Positions 11,559 through 24,654 of a stretch of DNA of 64,000 nt are shown here, piece after piece. Within the stretch, counting starts at the first letter, position 1, and the number at the start of each line of letters is the position of its first letter. This DNA comes from Hyparrhenia diplandra. Lineage: Eukaryota > Streptophyta > Magnoliopsida > Poales > Poaceae. The DNA lies in assembly GCA_015847255.1 (NCBI GenBank), contig JADLZK010010475.1, forward strand, positions 19,868-83,867, in the 5' to 3' direction. The notes under the pieces are model-generated. The model ran no database searches, was not told the origin of the DNA, and saw only the letters and a list, made by a program, of their open reading frames with translations. The position numbers and the translations under genes were made by a program.

Positions 11559-12026
11559 TATGTTGATCTCTGTAGACAAGCCAACAGCGTTACGATGACC
11601 GACAAGATGCAATCTTGCAACGTTAAGGACGATCAGTGTTCGTATAATTTGGTATCTAGCACTTGTGCATGGGAGTTCACTTATATAGTAACGTGCGGGC
11701 AATGGCTGGGGCCTAGACGCCTAGTGCAGAAGCGGGACGCCATTACTATATTCATGCTTGCGAGTTGCGCGACCTTGCGTGCGGTGCGTGCATATATAGG
11801 TCGTTCGTTGCCTCTTGGGTTCCCCATCTTGATTAGCATGCATGCATCATGGCACGAAACTAGTAACTGCGTGGCGTAGTGGGGGTGTGCGTGGGGAGAT
11901 TTGGAGACGGCGGGCCGTTTGGTTGGAGAAAGATGGAAGGATGTTCCAATGTGTCCCATGCTGCTGGATCGTCATATAGGGGAAGTTATGCAAAAAGATG
12001 TGTAGTATACAAGTGGACGTGTTAGG
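11559..12026 (-). promoter_or_regulatory. Mannanase promoter region
   Basis: On the minus strand a TATATAA box sits at about 11680-11687, some 120 bases upstream of the ATG at 11558. No open frame here is credible. Further upstream (11700-12000) I see no identifiable element. Confidence 0.5.
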
Positions 12027-12367
12027 CCAATCATAATGAAGATTTCAAAGGGATTTTCATTCTCATTAAATGATATAGCACATTATCAAATCTGTTTATG
12101 TGGTGAGATATTTCCTGAACGCGCACGAGTGTCGCGTATCTTTGTATTAAGAAGAAGCAGAGTTTATGTACAAGAATGTCGAAACCGAACACACGAAAAA
12201 AATTTAAATAAAGATTACATAAAAAGAAACAACCGGGGAGCTAAGACACCAAACTCATGGTACAGCCAAAGTCGAAACCCCATTTGCTCCCCGCTTCAAT
12301 CCATCTATCAAGATGTGGTGAGATATTTATGAGAGAGAGGAAGAGAATTTCATCAGCTGGTCCTGAT
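12027..12367. mobile_element. MITE split by a 5'-truncated LINE tail
   Basis: The outer sequence begins GGCCAATCATAATGAAG and ends ...TTCATCAGCTGGTCC, resembling grass MITEs that open GGCCA; the right half is diverged. It is interrupted at 12114-12312 by a 199-bp insert flanked by a perfect 16-bp direct repeat ATGTGGTGAGATATTT (12098-12113 and 12313-12328). Read on the minus strand the insert ends CTTCTTAATACAAAGATACGC followed by a short hairpin, a common plant LINE 3' terminus. The long duplication and 5' truncation support target-primed LINE insertion. Confidence 0.7.
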
Positions 12368-12610
12368 TAGCAAATTCATCTCTTCACATTCACCTTATTG
12401 AGCTTTTGAATCACATGCATCATCCCATCCACACTTCATGACTTCATGTAGCTGAACCTTACTTGTGGACTAGTTTTTAATATTTCATCTCACATTTGAA
12501 ATCTATGTGCACAAAAATTTATCATTCAGTTCCTGTAGTGCTGTGTCTGGGCTCGCTGGATAGCATGGCAAAGTTTAGCCGTGCTGGCCTGAATGCCGGA
12601 CAGAACGGAG

Positions 12611-12662
12611 TATATCAGAAGAAACTTTTTTTTTTTTTTTGAGATTATATCAGAAGAAACTT
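12611..12662 (-). mobile_element. Ultra-short retroposon scar: T13GAGAT between 17-bp direct repeats
   Basis: TATATCAGAAGAAACTT occurs at 12611-12627 and 12646-12662. Between them are only 18 bases, a 13-T run plus GAGAT (ATCTC plus poly(A) on the minus strand). A long perfect duplication around a bare poly(A) tail is the signature of an abortive LINE-type insertion. Confidence 0.6.
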
Positions 12663-13832
12663 GTTGATAGTTTTTTTCTGAGCAATCTTCATATGCTGAG
12701 AGAATATTCTGTAAATGTTTTGCACTTCATTCATTAGTTTCAGGAGTAGCGAAAAGTCGCAAATAAAAATTAATTGATAATCGGCGTATTTTGGCACATG
12801 CCTGATTACCTAGCAAAAGACGCGACTGCAGAATTCTAGTTGACTTCTGAATAAAGCTAGGAGACTGTATGGCTCAGAATCTGAGCCTCAGATTGTACGA
12901 GTTCTGCACTAGCTCGAACGTTGCATGTTTACGAACCTTTTGTTCTTGTTCTGCCAATATTGCACACATGCTGCCATGCATGCATCTCAGGTGGCTTTTT
13001 ACATCTACATCCTACAGTTTGTCACAAATCAATCACATCTTGTAGGGTTTGTTGCATTGCATGTTAACAATTGCCAAAAGGTTTACCATGCTACCAAAAA
13101 AAAAGGGAGGGAAAATATTTTTGTCATCTCAATTCCAAATTTCCAATCGCAGACAAGTGCCAACCAATAAACAAAATAAGTCTCAGTACTGAACCGCAAA
13201 GCCTAGAGAGACTGAGAATCAAAACAAGTTTCAAAAGAATGAAGAGAGCAAGCTGCATTCTAAAGACGCAGCCCTGATCTTTTTTTCATTAAGCGTAACA
13301 CACCCATAATTTGGGTTACATACACAATTCCAGTAAAGCTACACATCAAGCGGGATGAATATAAGCTCAATCCAGATTCTAACTATCATGAAGCTCATGA
13401 AACAAACCTTTTCTACCGGGTGATGTACAGAGTTTCATTGTCGCCGAATATAGCAGTATTCAGTAGTCCACACCATTAGCTACATGAGTGGATTTCGCTC
13501 GATGACTTTCTCCATCTGCTGCTCCATAATGATATTTTTTGATCATCAGATTCTGCAAATCTCATTGACAATTAGGCCATGTAGTCAAAATCCAACTGAC
13601 TTGACATCCATAACTGTTTGCCTGAGAAGAGCTCTTGAGTGAGCAAGACACTTCCAGCATTAGAAACTATTTTGGGATAATACATACAAATACAAAATTA
13701 CAAGCAGCAAAGCATTAATGATGAACTACTGTGAGTTTTAGATGTTAACTTACATCTAATATAAATGTCAAAGGGACTCACCGAATAGAACTATATCCAT
13801 TGCTGGATCCAGAGGCACCAACTGTGCCACAA
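12663..13832. other. Intergenic and probable remorin 3' UTR
   Basis: No coding region is supported in 12663-13280. The AT-rich 13280-13832 lies directly downstream of the remorin stop and may include its 3' UTR; no distinct polyadenylation signal stands out. Confidence 0.3.
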
Positions 13833-16800
13833 CTAGCAAGAACGGTAGGTAAAGCAGCAGCTGAAAGGCTTGCCAGTTATGACAAAGGAAGATTTCTTCT
13901 TGGGTGTCCTCGCACCACACTGATCTTCACTAGAAGAAACTACACTTCGCATGTCTTGTGCTTTCTTCTGAGCAGAGCGGAGTTTGCCTAAAATTTTGTC
14001 CATTGACGATGATCTTTTTTTTTTCAAGTTTCATCTGGAGAACAGAGGATTCAATGTCAGTTAATTTCATTAGATACATAGCAAAACTGAGTAGATCAGG
14101 GGAGAGGGGTTGAAACATTTCAAACTATACATGTGGACCACAAACAATACCTCCAGCTTCCGAATAGCTGCCTCTGCTTTGGCTTTCTGTAGATTTTCCC
14201 AAGCAGTGATCTTTGCTTCCTCCCTTTTGCACCTTCATAACACAAATAATGAGGTCTCTGAATACAAGATGTAGCAGGTTTATATCCTCACTAAGTGCAA
14301 TTATTATTATTATTTGCAATGGCAAAAAAAAAGAAGCATGTGTCAGAGTAGCACACTAATTCTATGAATTCCTCAACATTTCTATTTTATGTTTTACCAC
14401 CTCATCAGTAAGAAAAAGGAACAATGGTTTATAGTCTGAGCTTCTAATGGATTGTGGCAAAATAAAAAAAAAAAAATGACCATGGGAGAAAAAAAAATCC
14501 CTTTGGTTCATCTTAAAAGAAGGGAGGAACAGGCCCTGGCTGGCCAGGAAATTTGCTGAAACTAGTTCTCAGTGTGAGGTACCAGAGTCTTTGAACACCA
14601 GGGTTCGAGATCAAGTGGGAACTCTAATAAATGAACAATTGCTCAGTTCTCAATTCATCATAATTAACCCCATGTAAGTGATATTCTGTATGTGCTACTA
14701 TCTGTAGGATGAAAAATAGCCAACTAGTACTCAAGTGGGCAAAATATTTTAAGTGTACCACCTAAGCTCACTATCTGCAATTTACTCCATCTGACTGTCG
14801 TATTTTAAGTTCTCAATAATACTAAGAGCATATTAGCAGGTCATTTAATATTAGTCAATCAACACTCGGCACCTTTATACTTAGTCCTTTCTGTGAATTT
14901 GAACAGGCATTACAGCCATAGTAGCTTCACTTCAACATTGAGCTGCCTTTTTCTTAGTAAACATGAAATAAGACATTGGCAGCTTGCAACATTAAATTTA
15001 CAAGACAATTGGAGCAATATATTTTTTTGCATTAGTCCAATTCAAAAACTGTGCAGTGGTGTGAAATGGGATTTTTAGCAGACAGGCAGATGTAGGTAAT
15101 ATCTTACTTTGACATGCATCTTTTTCTTTCATCAAAAGATGGAGCTCGGGGTTTCAACGGTCTTCTTCCTCCATTCAACAATATTTGTTGACCTCTTATC
15201 AGAGCCTCGTGTTACATGTCGCTTGGACCACGGGTCACAGTTACTTGGTCATCAACCTGCACGTCCCTAATTTCAGGTTTATGTATATGACTATTTGCTT
15301 CTTTCATCAGATGTCCTGAAGGCAGACTGGCAGGAATGCCTCGCTTTTGGAGAAGATGATATACTATCTTCAGGACTCATCTGTGTGCCGATATCTTTCT
15401 TTATGATTGACTAGAAATCATGGAAGCTGCTTCTGTATGGCCTTGCAGTTTATCATCTGTGCTCAGGGTGGAAAGCTGATCAATGCATAACCCATAATGC
15501 ATAAAAATGGCAAAACATTCTATTTTAATTATGAACCTTTTCCCTGCTCGTTCAAGGCAAGTAAGACAGAAACAACATATCTGTTGTATGGTTATATGCT
15601 TACACCTTACCACTTATTAGATCCCTTTTTAGAAACCTCAAATTCACCTATTCAAGGCAAGTAAGACAGAAACAACATATTTGTTGCATGGTTATATGCT
15701 TACACCTAACCACTTATTGTATCCTTTTTTTTTAGAAACCTAACCACCTAGTATATGAACAGAATGGTTTCTTAAAAAAACACCTATTATATGAACAGAA
15801 TGGTTTCTAAAAAAAAAAAACTGTCGAAGGAATATTTCAGACCTTTCGGGTTACAGTAAGCAATGCCTTAAAATCACTAGGCCTGGTTAGGCAGTGGGGG
15901 GTGGGCTGATTTTTAAAGCAGTGACCATAAGCAACTCTATTAGTTTTTATAGGCACAACTGATACAGCCAATGTCAAAACACCAGATTGATATTACGAAA
16001 CAGAGAATGCAAGATGACGGTCGACAAAATAGTTAATGGAACCAGATAAAATGCAAAACTGCGAAACTTTATGTACTTGAGTCTGTTACGGTACCATCTT
16101 GTCCATTTTATGGGCAGAAAATCCTTAACTCAGTAAAATAAAAGGACGTTAAAGCGGTTCTTAGGGAGGGGTAAGGCAAGATGTGGTGAGCCACCTTCAG
16201 TCACCTAGGCGACACCTAGGCAGTGATAAGGCGAGGAAAAGCTGACGCCATACCAATATAACAAGTTGCAAACAACATCATGGAGCGGAAAAAGTAAAGA
16301 AAAAAAAATAGAAATAAGAGGCTGCGAAGCTCACGTGACAGACCATTTACCCCCTCTACTATGAGCTACAAGGATACATCTGCGGGGACGCCAATCCCGC
16401 CACGCCGGCCCTCACTCCTCACGCGAGTACTCCCGACTCCATACCACAACTTGCCCCCGCTCCTTGGGCGTGAAAGTACTCCCTGACTCGGCCGTGCTTG
16501 CTTCTCTCGATGCCAGATTCGCCGCTGCCCTAAACTTCTCCCTCACTTCTTTTCCCTTCCTCACAGTTCTACGCCCTCAAATAGATCATTGCTGCAGTCC
16601 CTTCCAGATCGGATATGTCAAGTACTGACCAAAGCAAGTGCAGGGATGGCAGCAGCAGCAGCAGGTTCTTGGTTTGCCACCACCCCCTTCCTCCCATTTT
16701 TCCTCTGTTTTCCCCCTCCCCTCTTTTTTGCATTCTTTTGACCACGGCGACGGGACCCCCAGATTTCCAGACGCTCATCACCTAGGCAACGCCTTAATAA

Positions 16801-18034
16801 CCGCCCTTTAAAGTATAAACTGAAAGAAGCTGACCTTTCAAATGTCAAGTTTACACAAACGAATGAATTGGCCTTATCCTAATGAACAGCTCCAGCCACA
16901 ATATGAAACTAAAAACATATATAAAGCCATAAAAGTAACTTTATGAGTAGCCAACTCTAAATTAAGCATGCTCAATTGCTAGCATAGGCAGAGATCATCA
17001 GCACCGCGACCCCAGGCAGCCACTGGCTCTCCACAGACCACAGATACACAATGAACTCAAGGAAGTTGTTAATACTATACAGTTATATCTGAAGGTTTGG
17101 AATACATTTTTTCTATAGCAAATACTGGGCCATACTAAATTTGCCCGGCTCTAAAGTTTTCCTGGGTCCGCTAATGGTTGTTAGGCAAATACATGTAATG
17201 GACTAAAACAAGCAAACAGCAAAAGCAGCAGAAATCAAGAAAAAAGGAACTTATACAGCAAGGAAATGCTTAACTAACAGGAAAAAGGCCAAGCCAAACC
17301 TGCACGGTTTCTTCTGAGATATTAGCAAAAGCAGATGCCTCCATAAGCGTTTCTGTCCAGGCACGCATGCTTGCAGACTTAATATATATGGCATATTCTT
17401 CGGCAGAGTTAGGATCTGCTGCTACCATCATCTTCACATTCGCTCTCTTCCACTACTAAAAGTCACCACGCGCCGTTCAGCAGGTATGAGAACCCCCAGC
17501 AGAGAAAGGTGAATGCGCCGTCGAATTAGCTGCTGCCAGCACACCACGTAAAAGCAAGGAACAAGCGTGAAACAGCCGCATACCCCTCTGAATGCCAATA
17601 TAAGTGGCCCGCCTCGACTCGGGCCGTCTATGATGCGGAGTCCGGCGCATCATCCTCCCATTCCATCACAGGAAATCGGACTTAGGGATCCACTTCTCAA
17701 GACTTTCCCATTTTTGATGGCAGCTTCCCCATTGCCAAACGGAAGCACAACCCCACTGCCCTCATACCTTCTATTGCTGGCCAGCGCCAGCGGCACGCAA
17801 AGGCCTGAGCTCCAAACCCTTTGAATACCGCATGCCGCCTGCGCACGTCGGGCCGTAGTCGAGTCCCAGGGCTCGGGAACGCGCCTGCGTTTTCGTTCCT
17901 GATTCGCTCTGGATGATGCGGTTGAGTTTCGCTCACCCCTCCCGGGTTACCCCAATCACCGTTACCTTGGCGAGAGTAATTGGGGCAGCTCAATACTCCC
18001 GCACTATTGGGCTCGCGCGAGGCGCGGGCCGCAT
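13833..18034 (-). CDS. Remorin family protein
   Basis: Plant-specific membrane-nanodomain scaffold with a C-terminal coiled coil and a lipid-anchoring tail. Model: exon 1 about 17301-18034, exon 2 15108-15410, exon 3 14151-14232, exon 4 13833-14034. Landmarks in order: QGNGDWGNPGGVSE, SPGTRLRPDVRRRHAVFKGF, LASNRRYEGSGVVLPFGNG, LPSKWESLEKWI, SAEEYAIYIKSASM (exon 1); DIGTQMSPED, IRDVQVDDQVTVT, RSTNIVEWRKKTVET (exon 2); KREEAKITAWENLQKAKAEA (exon 3); SSSMDKILGKLRSAQKKAQD and a C-terminal SCCFTYRSC (exon 4), a cysteine-rich anchor typical of remorins. The phase at the exon 2/3 join is consistent. At least six homopolymer errors interrupt the frame, for example ten A's where nine fit (14014-14023), a CCC run one short and a CCCC run one long in exon 2. 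The start at 18034 (MRPAPRAS) is my best guess; additional exons in the 15.4-17.3 kb intron cannot be excluded. Confidence 0.85.
15551..15749. repeat. Two-copy 100-bp tandem repeat in remorin intron
   Basis: TTCAAGGCAAGTAAGACAGA starts at 15551 and again at 15651, an exact 100-base period; the copies differ at a few positions. A separate 36-base tandem pair starting CACCTA(G/T)TATATGAAC follows at 15745-15780 and 15781-15816. Confidence 0.85.
16151..16809. mobile_element. Possible DNA transposon remnant in remorin intron
   Basis: The interval starts AAAGCGGTTCTTAGGG and, in reverse complement, ends AAAGGGCGGTTATTAAGG. Both sides contain the CACCTAGGC(A/G)A words seen in common grass repeats. 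The GC-rich centre (16380-16520) differs in composition from the surrounding intron. I see no transposase and no clear target duplication. Confidence 0.35.
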
Positions 18035-20545
18035 CAGCGCAGACTCTCTGACTTAAGCCGCCGCGCCCTCGGGCACTCTAACAAACAAACAGATTCCTCA
18101 CCATCAATATGCAATAAATCACCACAAGCCCCAACACAGACAAACCCATTTCTACTAGCAAACCAGACCAGATTACCTTAGCATTCATCTCACCAGCAAA
18201 CTAGATTACCTCATTTCCTTTAATGAGCAGGGAGAACGAATCATTGTTGCCTCTGCCACTTTCTCCGATTCAGCCGAGCTTGCGGCGTTCCCTCCTCTCC
18301 TCGTTCATGGAGAAAGTACATTAGAACGCATGTCGACAAAAAAAATGAGGCAAATCCACGCCAGAACAGCGCGATTTCAGCTGGGGAACGCCACGAACTC
18401 GGGCGCAACCGTGCCTCGCGACGCGAAGTCGTTGCCGCCGCCAGGGAGAGGCAGCAGCACGGGAGGGAGCGCTCCGCCGGATCTCGATCGGGCCGCTCCG
18501 CGGTCCCAGTCCCCCGGCCGCAGAAAGCGCCAATGGTAGAGGCGTCACATCACCGCTCACGGCACACGGCAGAGCAGCAAAGACGGATTGAAACGGTGGA
18601 GCGCGGCCGCCGCGCCACGATCTATTACGACCGCACGCCGAACAAAGGGGCAATGATAGCAAGCGACGAAGCGAGCGCGAGGGAAAGCGAGCAGCGCCAG
18701 CAAGCAGCTCGCCGCTTTCGCTTCGCTCAAACTCGCTTCGGCCTTTCTGGCTTCTGGCTTTTACGTTTGCTTAGCCGGAGGGTCGACGCCATCGCCACCC
18801 CGGATTCTATGCGGCGGCGGGCAGTAAGTACAAGACAAGCGGCGTGCCTGAATTTCGATTTCGATTCATTGACTTCATCGCGGCCTCATCATTAGCTTCA
18901 AGTACTAATCACCGGATTGAGACGCGCCATGCCGAGAGAGCATGCGAGGCTAAGCGGCGACGCTGGCGCAGAACAGAAAAAGAAGAAGGGAGCGAGAGCG
19001 AGAGATTTTTACTGGTGTTACCGGGCGGCGTCGCGTTTCGCCTCGTCGGCGGCTGCTTTGCGGCGGCGTTCGGGGGGCGGCTTGACGCGCGAGCGGAGCC
19101 GGCGGCGGCGGGGACCCCAGTAGCGCGGGCCTCGGGCGGGGCATGCTTCTGGCGCGCGGTCGCATTTCTCGGGAAGGAGACGCAGACGCCAGCCGGGGTG
19201 GGGAGCAGGCGCAGGCCAGCGCGGGAGCGGAATGGGAAATTGCGTGAGGACGCGATTAAAATGGCGCGCGGACGGGGATTTCCTCGCCGCGGGCCTCGGT
19301 ACCTCTACATTCCTCGCAGCTTTTGATTGGCTCGCCGTACGCCGCGCCACTCGCGGGCGTGACGGGTTGTAAGCGAGGGAGGCCTTCGGTTGCGAACGCA
19401 GCGCCAGAAGTCAAGCATGCGCGGGCGTTGTCAGCGCCAGCGTCGGCCGGCCTTCAGGCCATCCGATCCGAGCCAGCAACTGTTCTCTTCTTGGGTAGTA
19501 AACGCATATCTCAACGGGCAACGGCCAATGCCGCACCGGAGCGGCAATTTTAGAGCAGAAATTCCCTCGCATTTTGCACAGCAGAATTACAGCCCAGCCG
19601 CACAGGGCGAGCTGGCTACCGACGAAAGGCTGACGGCAAGCCAAACGGGTCAGGCAGGCCGTCAGGGGCCAGGGCACAAACTTGCGACACAGGGGCCCTT
19701 GTTTTCGCCGCTGCGACTGTGACGCCCAGCTTCAGCTTCCGCCTGATGCGCGAACTCGTGGATTTGCCTTCTGTCGTCAGCGCTGCGGCTGTTCACGGCA
19801 CAGGTGGGCCGCGGGTCCCGGGCGACGTCGGAGGAGTTTTTTTGACTTGGCGCGAATCTTTTTTTTTGTCGGAGGTCGACAGGGAGCTGGATGCTCACGC
19901 CACGCGTGCCGGCTACCGCACCCAGCGTCAGTGACTCCACTGGGCCAGCACGTGATCGGCGCTCGCCGTCACGCCCCCGCGCACTGACGGGACGAGGCGA
20001 GTGGGAGTGGAGGCGATGAAGCGCGCCGCGCGCCAGCGGCACCGGCCGGCTGGGGGCCACGGGCAACTGGGCCCTACTGTCAGCAGTGAGGTAGCCGCCG
20101 GGCGGGTCCGGCGAGAGCACAGTACTTTGTTTTTCGTCCGCATGCTTCGAGGTGCCGTGCTCGGCAGGCAGAGGCAGGCGGTGGTGCCGCAGTCGCGTGC
20201 TGTCGGTAAATCGGCAAGGCGCTGCGCTGTGTGTGTGCGGCGCGCTGCCAGCTCCGCTTCGCATCCTCACCCCTTTTGGTACAAATTTTCGCGTGATGTA
20301 CAGTAGCACTGACGGTAAAGTTTTAGCGACAAGCGTATTTTTACCGCAAGTAGGTAATCAGCCTCACTTTTTTGCTACTGGTGCTGCTCCAGTTATTACA
20401 TTTATTGAGCTTGCCTGGAGCCTGTAGCTTGATCTGCACAAGTTATCTCGACTGCTTTAGATTTAGTTTTTCTTTCTTTATCGTCCCTGCATTTGCACGG
20501 GTAGGAGCCACGAAAGGGAGCAAGACGGGGGACTTCCGACGAACC
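18035..20545. promoter_or_regulatory. GC-rich region upstream of remorin, no gene seen
   Basis: About 2 kb of CpG-rich DNA (roughly 18300-20280) upstream of the remorin start, with long open frames on both strands that look compositional: none shows a recognisable domain and they overlap in all frames. It probably holds the remorin promoter and leader. The composition turns AT-rich after about 20290. Confidence 0.35.
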
Positions 20546-23212
20546 AGTGGCGGAGCCACGATAAAAATTTAGCTACGACGAACCAGAACGTATCCAGTGT
20601 TACATAACCACACATTAACCACGGGCATTTTGAAATCCGGGTGTTTTTCACTTAAACACACGGGTTAGATTTAAACACCACGTGGAGGGGCTTTCAGCGA
20701 AAACACGCGCACGCCGTGGGATCCGTGATCTTCGGGCTCAATCGACGGCCGCACACTGCACACGGTCGGCCGACATGACATGCTACCGACTAACTAATTA
20801 CTATTGATTTGTAACAATAACATACATGCTAATTAACAGATATATATGTATATAAGTTCACTAGAGACAGAATGGAAGTCATAATTATTTGAAAATGCCA
20901 AAACAAGCTGCAGATGTGGACAATTGAATGAACATATCGCAAAGCACTATACGCGCGAGGCGGGAGGTGGCCTAGGTGGAGATCCTTGACATTCGCGCTT
21001 GGCGCTACGATTTTATCATTATCGTCTTTTCAAATATTCTTGATAAGATATCACAAATGATTGAGCTAATCATTGTCCATCTTAGAAATGAGAAAGTATT
21101 ATCGGTGCTCGTTTATTATTTTTTATAACCGAAAGGCTCCTTCCATAGATGTTGCTGCCACTGAAGGGAGCAAAGGCAAGCTCAATTAGACGACAGACCA
21201 ACTGGAAATATCTCATGCATTTTAGTTTCAACCATCTTCACCGCCAAACTCCCCAAAATCATTGCAATCAAAGAAATCATCAACTCTTCTAACATGAAGA
21301 ATAAAGGTTTCAAGTTGATCCCTAATATTGAAAGATCATTATGAGAAGTTGCATCATAGATCCCCAGCTTCTGACAAGTTTGTCCATTACTGAACTGAGA
21401 GAAAGAGCTTCCGGGATCAAGACAGAGAAACATACAAGTAACTTTAAGAAATTTTTCATTGAAGCGATGGCTCATTCCCCGTTTACAGCATCTACAAAAG
21501 ATAGAAGGGCGTCAACACGATAATGGTGTTCTTCGACCATTATCCCTTTCTCTCGCCTCTGAACGACTTATATCTCTGGTTATCTTGGTGCATCCATAGA
21601 TGGTATCTCAATTTTATTTTCTTCACAAAAATGCTGAACTTCAGCAAATAGTTTCTCCCAAACCATTATTCTCGGGTCAACTAGTCGTGCTTTTACATCA
21701 ACAAGCAAAGACATGGCTTGTACAATATTTTTGATCTCGTTGCGCATTTTGACAACTCATTTGTACGCGTAAATAATTTCAGCATCATCTTCATAATGAA
21801 CACAAAGTTAAAATCTCCATTATGTGAACCAAATCTCGTAACCATTGCTTGCTCGGACGCTTTTCTTGATTGACAAAAACCAACGCCGGTATAATAGCAT
21901 CCCACATTGACTATGACGTAAGTAATGTCATAAAGTGCGAGCCCCATCTAGTATCTTCGTGGCTACAACCAAGCCGGTCATTTGATGCTACCCCTCTCCC
22001 CGAAAGTATCACTCCACTTTCCAATTTATTCAAATATTATCATGATGCTTCTCAATCAATAAATCCTTCCTCTCAGAGGCACCAACATTGGTTACAATCA
22101 AATTGATATAGTCAAAGAAATCCTTAATGCTCGCACAACATTCACCAATCAGAACCACTACCAAATGCAATCATGTGCAAAGCAATGAATATAAAATGCA
22201 TATGGATTGTCATCACTCTAATTTTTTTTCGCAAAACCACAATTTCCTCTCATATTGGATGCTCCATCATATTCTCTTGTCCACGGATCTCAGCAATTGG
22301 TAGCTTATGAGTACCAAGCATCTCAACAAAGTTTTCTCTTCACATCTCGATGATATCATCTCACATGCTTTAGGCCCAAAACCTCTCTTTCTGCATAACC
22401 TCTCCCTTATCGCTTACAAACCTACATAATATATAATAGTAATACCATATTTATTTAATGCTACAAATGGGGCCTATGTCTTAAAATGATATAAAAAGCT
22501 CAAAACAGAGCACAACCTCAAGAACTAACCCTCACAACCTAGCCATTTTTGATTGATATGTCACGTGATTCATCAATAAGAAACGTAGAAACACTTGCTC
22601 TACCTTCTCGCATCCCCCTACATTCCTTGTACAAGGTAAAGGTCTTTCGAATATCTCGAGAAAGCATTTGGAGCATTTTCAGATCGACACAACTCATCAA
22701 ATGCATCCTCACATCCTATTCCTCTCTTTATATGAATCAATCATCTCTAGATAATTTCCCCTTATTTAAAAGATGAGGAGGATTCATCATCCACCGAAAA
22801 GGAAGACCTTGTTTAATCGACATTTAGCACCCAGGAGCAAGAGCCAAACGAATTTTATATATCTTTTAGAGTTTCTACATAATTCGATACTTCACACATT
22901 CACTTCCCTCCGACTCCCTAAAATCAAGAGGCCGTATTTCTTTGCATTATGCGGCGACTATCGACATTACCAATATGTTGTGGCAAAACTTTATATGCAT
23001 TTTCGTTATTAAATCCTAACTTTTGCAGCATCGCGACTAAATTCACCATCTCCAGGGTTGCTCTCTTTAAAGAAACAATAAAAACAAAATGCACATTCTA
23101 CCCACACCATACCCCGGGTCTCCACCATACCTGGCAAACTACGATTCGCAAAAACACTACTGGCCCCTTTGCGCGGGAAAAGTACGGCCTCTAAGCCGCC
23201 GACCCCAAACAA
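20546..23212 (-). mobile_element. Decayed hAT transposon with TTF-type zinc-finger transposase remnant
   Basis: CAGTGGCGGAGCCACG at 20546 matches the terminus of common grass hAT elements. Minus-strand fragments, read right to left, match plant TTF-type (ZMYM-like) hAT transposases: CAFCFYCFFKESNPGDGEF (about 23030-23130, zinc-finger region), FGSHNGDFNFVFIMKMMLKL with TNELSK (about 21720-21830, RNase-H-like core), and RFNEKFLKVTCMFLCLDP with LGSLAVKMVETKMHEIFP (21182-21475, dimerisation region). Stops and frameshifts are dense and the opposite terminus is not found, so it is dead. Confidence 0.7.
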
Positions 23213-24654
23213 GCCTCTCTAACTCGACTTACTGTTAGACAATTTTCTCACTGTTACTACCTGGGGCTCTGGACTGTAAAATTACAAGACCTCACTGAAT
23301 CCCTTTGATAATACTACTTTCTCTGGCTATAATTCCTTTCATGGCAAGCTTTACTACTTATACTAAATATTTTACTGAGCTTCTTTCTATCATATTTGCT
23401 CACTGCGTTTCAGTGGGCCATTTCATTGAGTTTTTACCGCGTCATTTCATTAACATCTGCATTGCCGCCACGTCGGACGAATCATAGCAGCAGTCGCGCG
23501 CCGGGATGCGGCAGTCATGGATTCGGCCGCGACATGCCTCGCGCTGAGACGGAACGGAATGACAGAAGGCGGCGGGCAACAGTCGAGCCCAGCAGTTGCT
23601 ATGACGACTCCGGATGGCCCTTGTTGCTTTCAGAGCCGACACGGAAAAGAGCAATATGAGCTCATAGCATGTACTCCTACGAGCGTGCGGTGCCGGTGAT
23701 GCTTTTAAGAACAAAGTCGCCTTGGCGTAGCAATGCGGTTACTATTTACCAGCGTTCGTAGTGCTTCTTTACCGTGGCAGAGTACGTATAGGAATCGAGT
23801 ACAGCACACTCGCGCATTGGCAGAACGCGCACTCTTCTCTATTCAACAGCTCGGCGGTTCCGCAGCTTCTAGTACGAGTTTTCTTTTCCCGTCAATTGTC
23901 ATGAGATTTGACTGAGAGCCTACTAATCGCACATGGCCCAAGTTAGGTACAGACAAAGAAAAGGCGGTGTGACGGGCGTAGTTGGATATGGAGTAGGAAG
24001 CTCAGCAGGATCTCAAGTCACATCACTAGATTAACTGCTACTACTACAATTTGTGCCGATCAAGAAAATTAGTGCCATATTTGTAATTCAAATAAATTTG
24101 TTGAAAACTAATTCAAAGATCTTTTTATTACCAATTATGTAACACAAAGAATATTAACACATACTCTCAACGAGACGGACAATTATTTTTTCTGTCCCCA
24201 ACAAGATAGATCCTTTGTTGAAATACGAAGCCCGGCCATAGGTTTAACAGTTGAAACTGTTCAAGAGCCCACAATTAGTCATAGTTCTATTTTGTTGAGA
24301 AATGGGTTGGATTTCCTTTTTTTGTTGCGAGTGGGTTGATTTCATTCATAGTTTAATTACATCTAGCCCTTAAACATGGCACTCTTATCAAAAGAGAAAA
24401 TTGCAATCCACGCTGCCAGGGCCCGACCACTATTGCCACAGGCCAAAATATTCACCATCTCCTGAGTCGTCTAAAGACTGTGGGCCGAGATTTTCTCCAT
24501 TTTGGTCCAAAGCTATGTGGAGCCTAACTAGTCCTGAATCAACGGCCCAGCCGCCCAAATATCTATCACGACCGTCTGACGGGTCCGACACACTTCCACT
24601 TCACACATTTCATCATACCACGGCCGTCGTCTCTCCCTCGCCGGCGGCAGACCG
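23213..24654. other. Intergenic, no gene seen
   Basis: No supported coding region. At 24304-24343 a short insert (C, seven T's, GTTGCGAGT) lies between GGGTTGGATTTC and GGGTTGATTTC, another poly(T)-type retroposon scar. The last 250 bases, just before the THO5 ATG, are GC-richer and probably contain that gene's promoter and leader. Confidence 0.35.

Noticed and set aside
18321..20309. Many overlapping open frames, including a 215-residue minus frame and a 160-residue plus frame
   Set aside because: They overlap in several phases in a CpG-rich region, with no recognisable motif; compositional.
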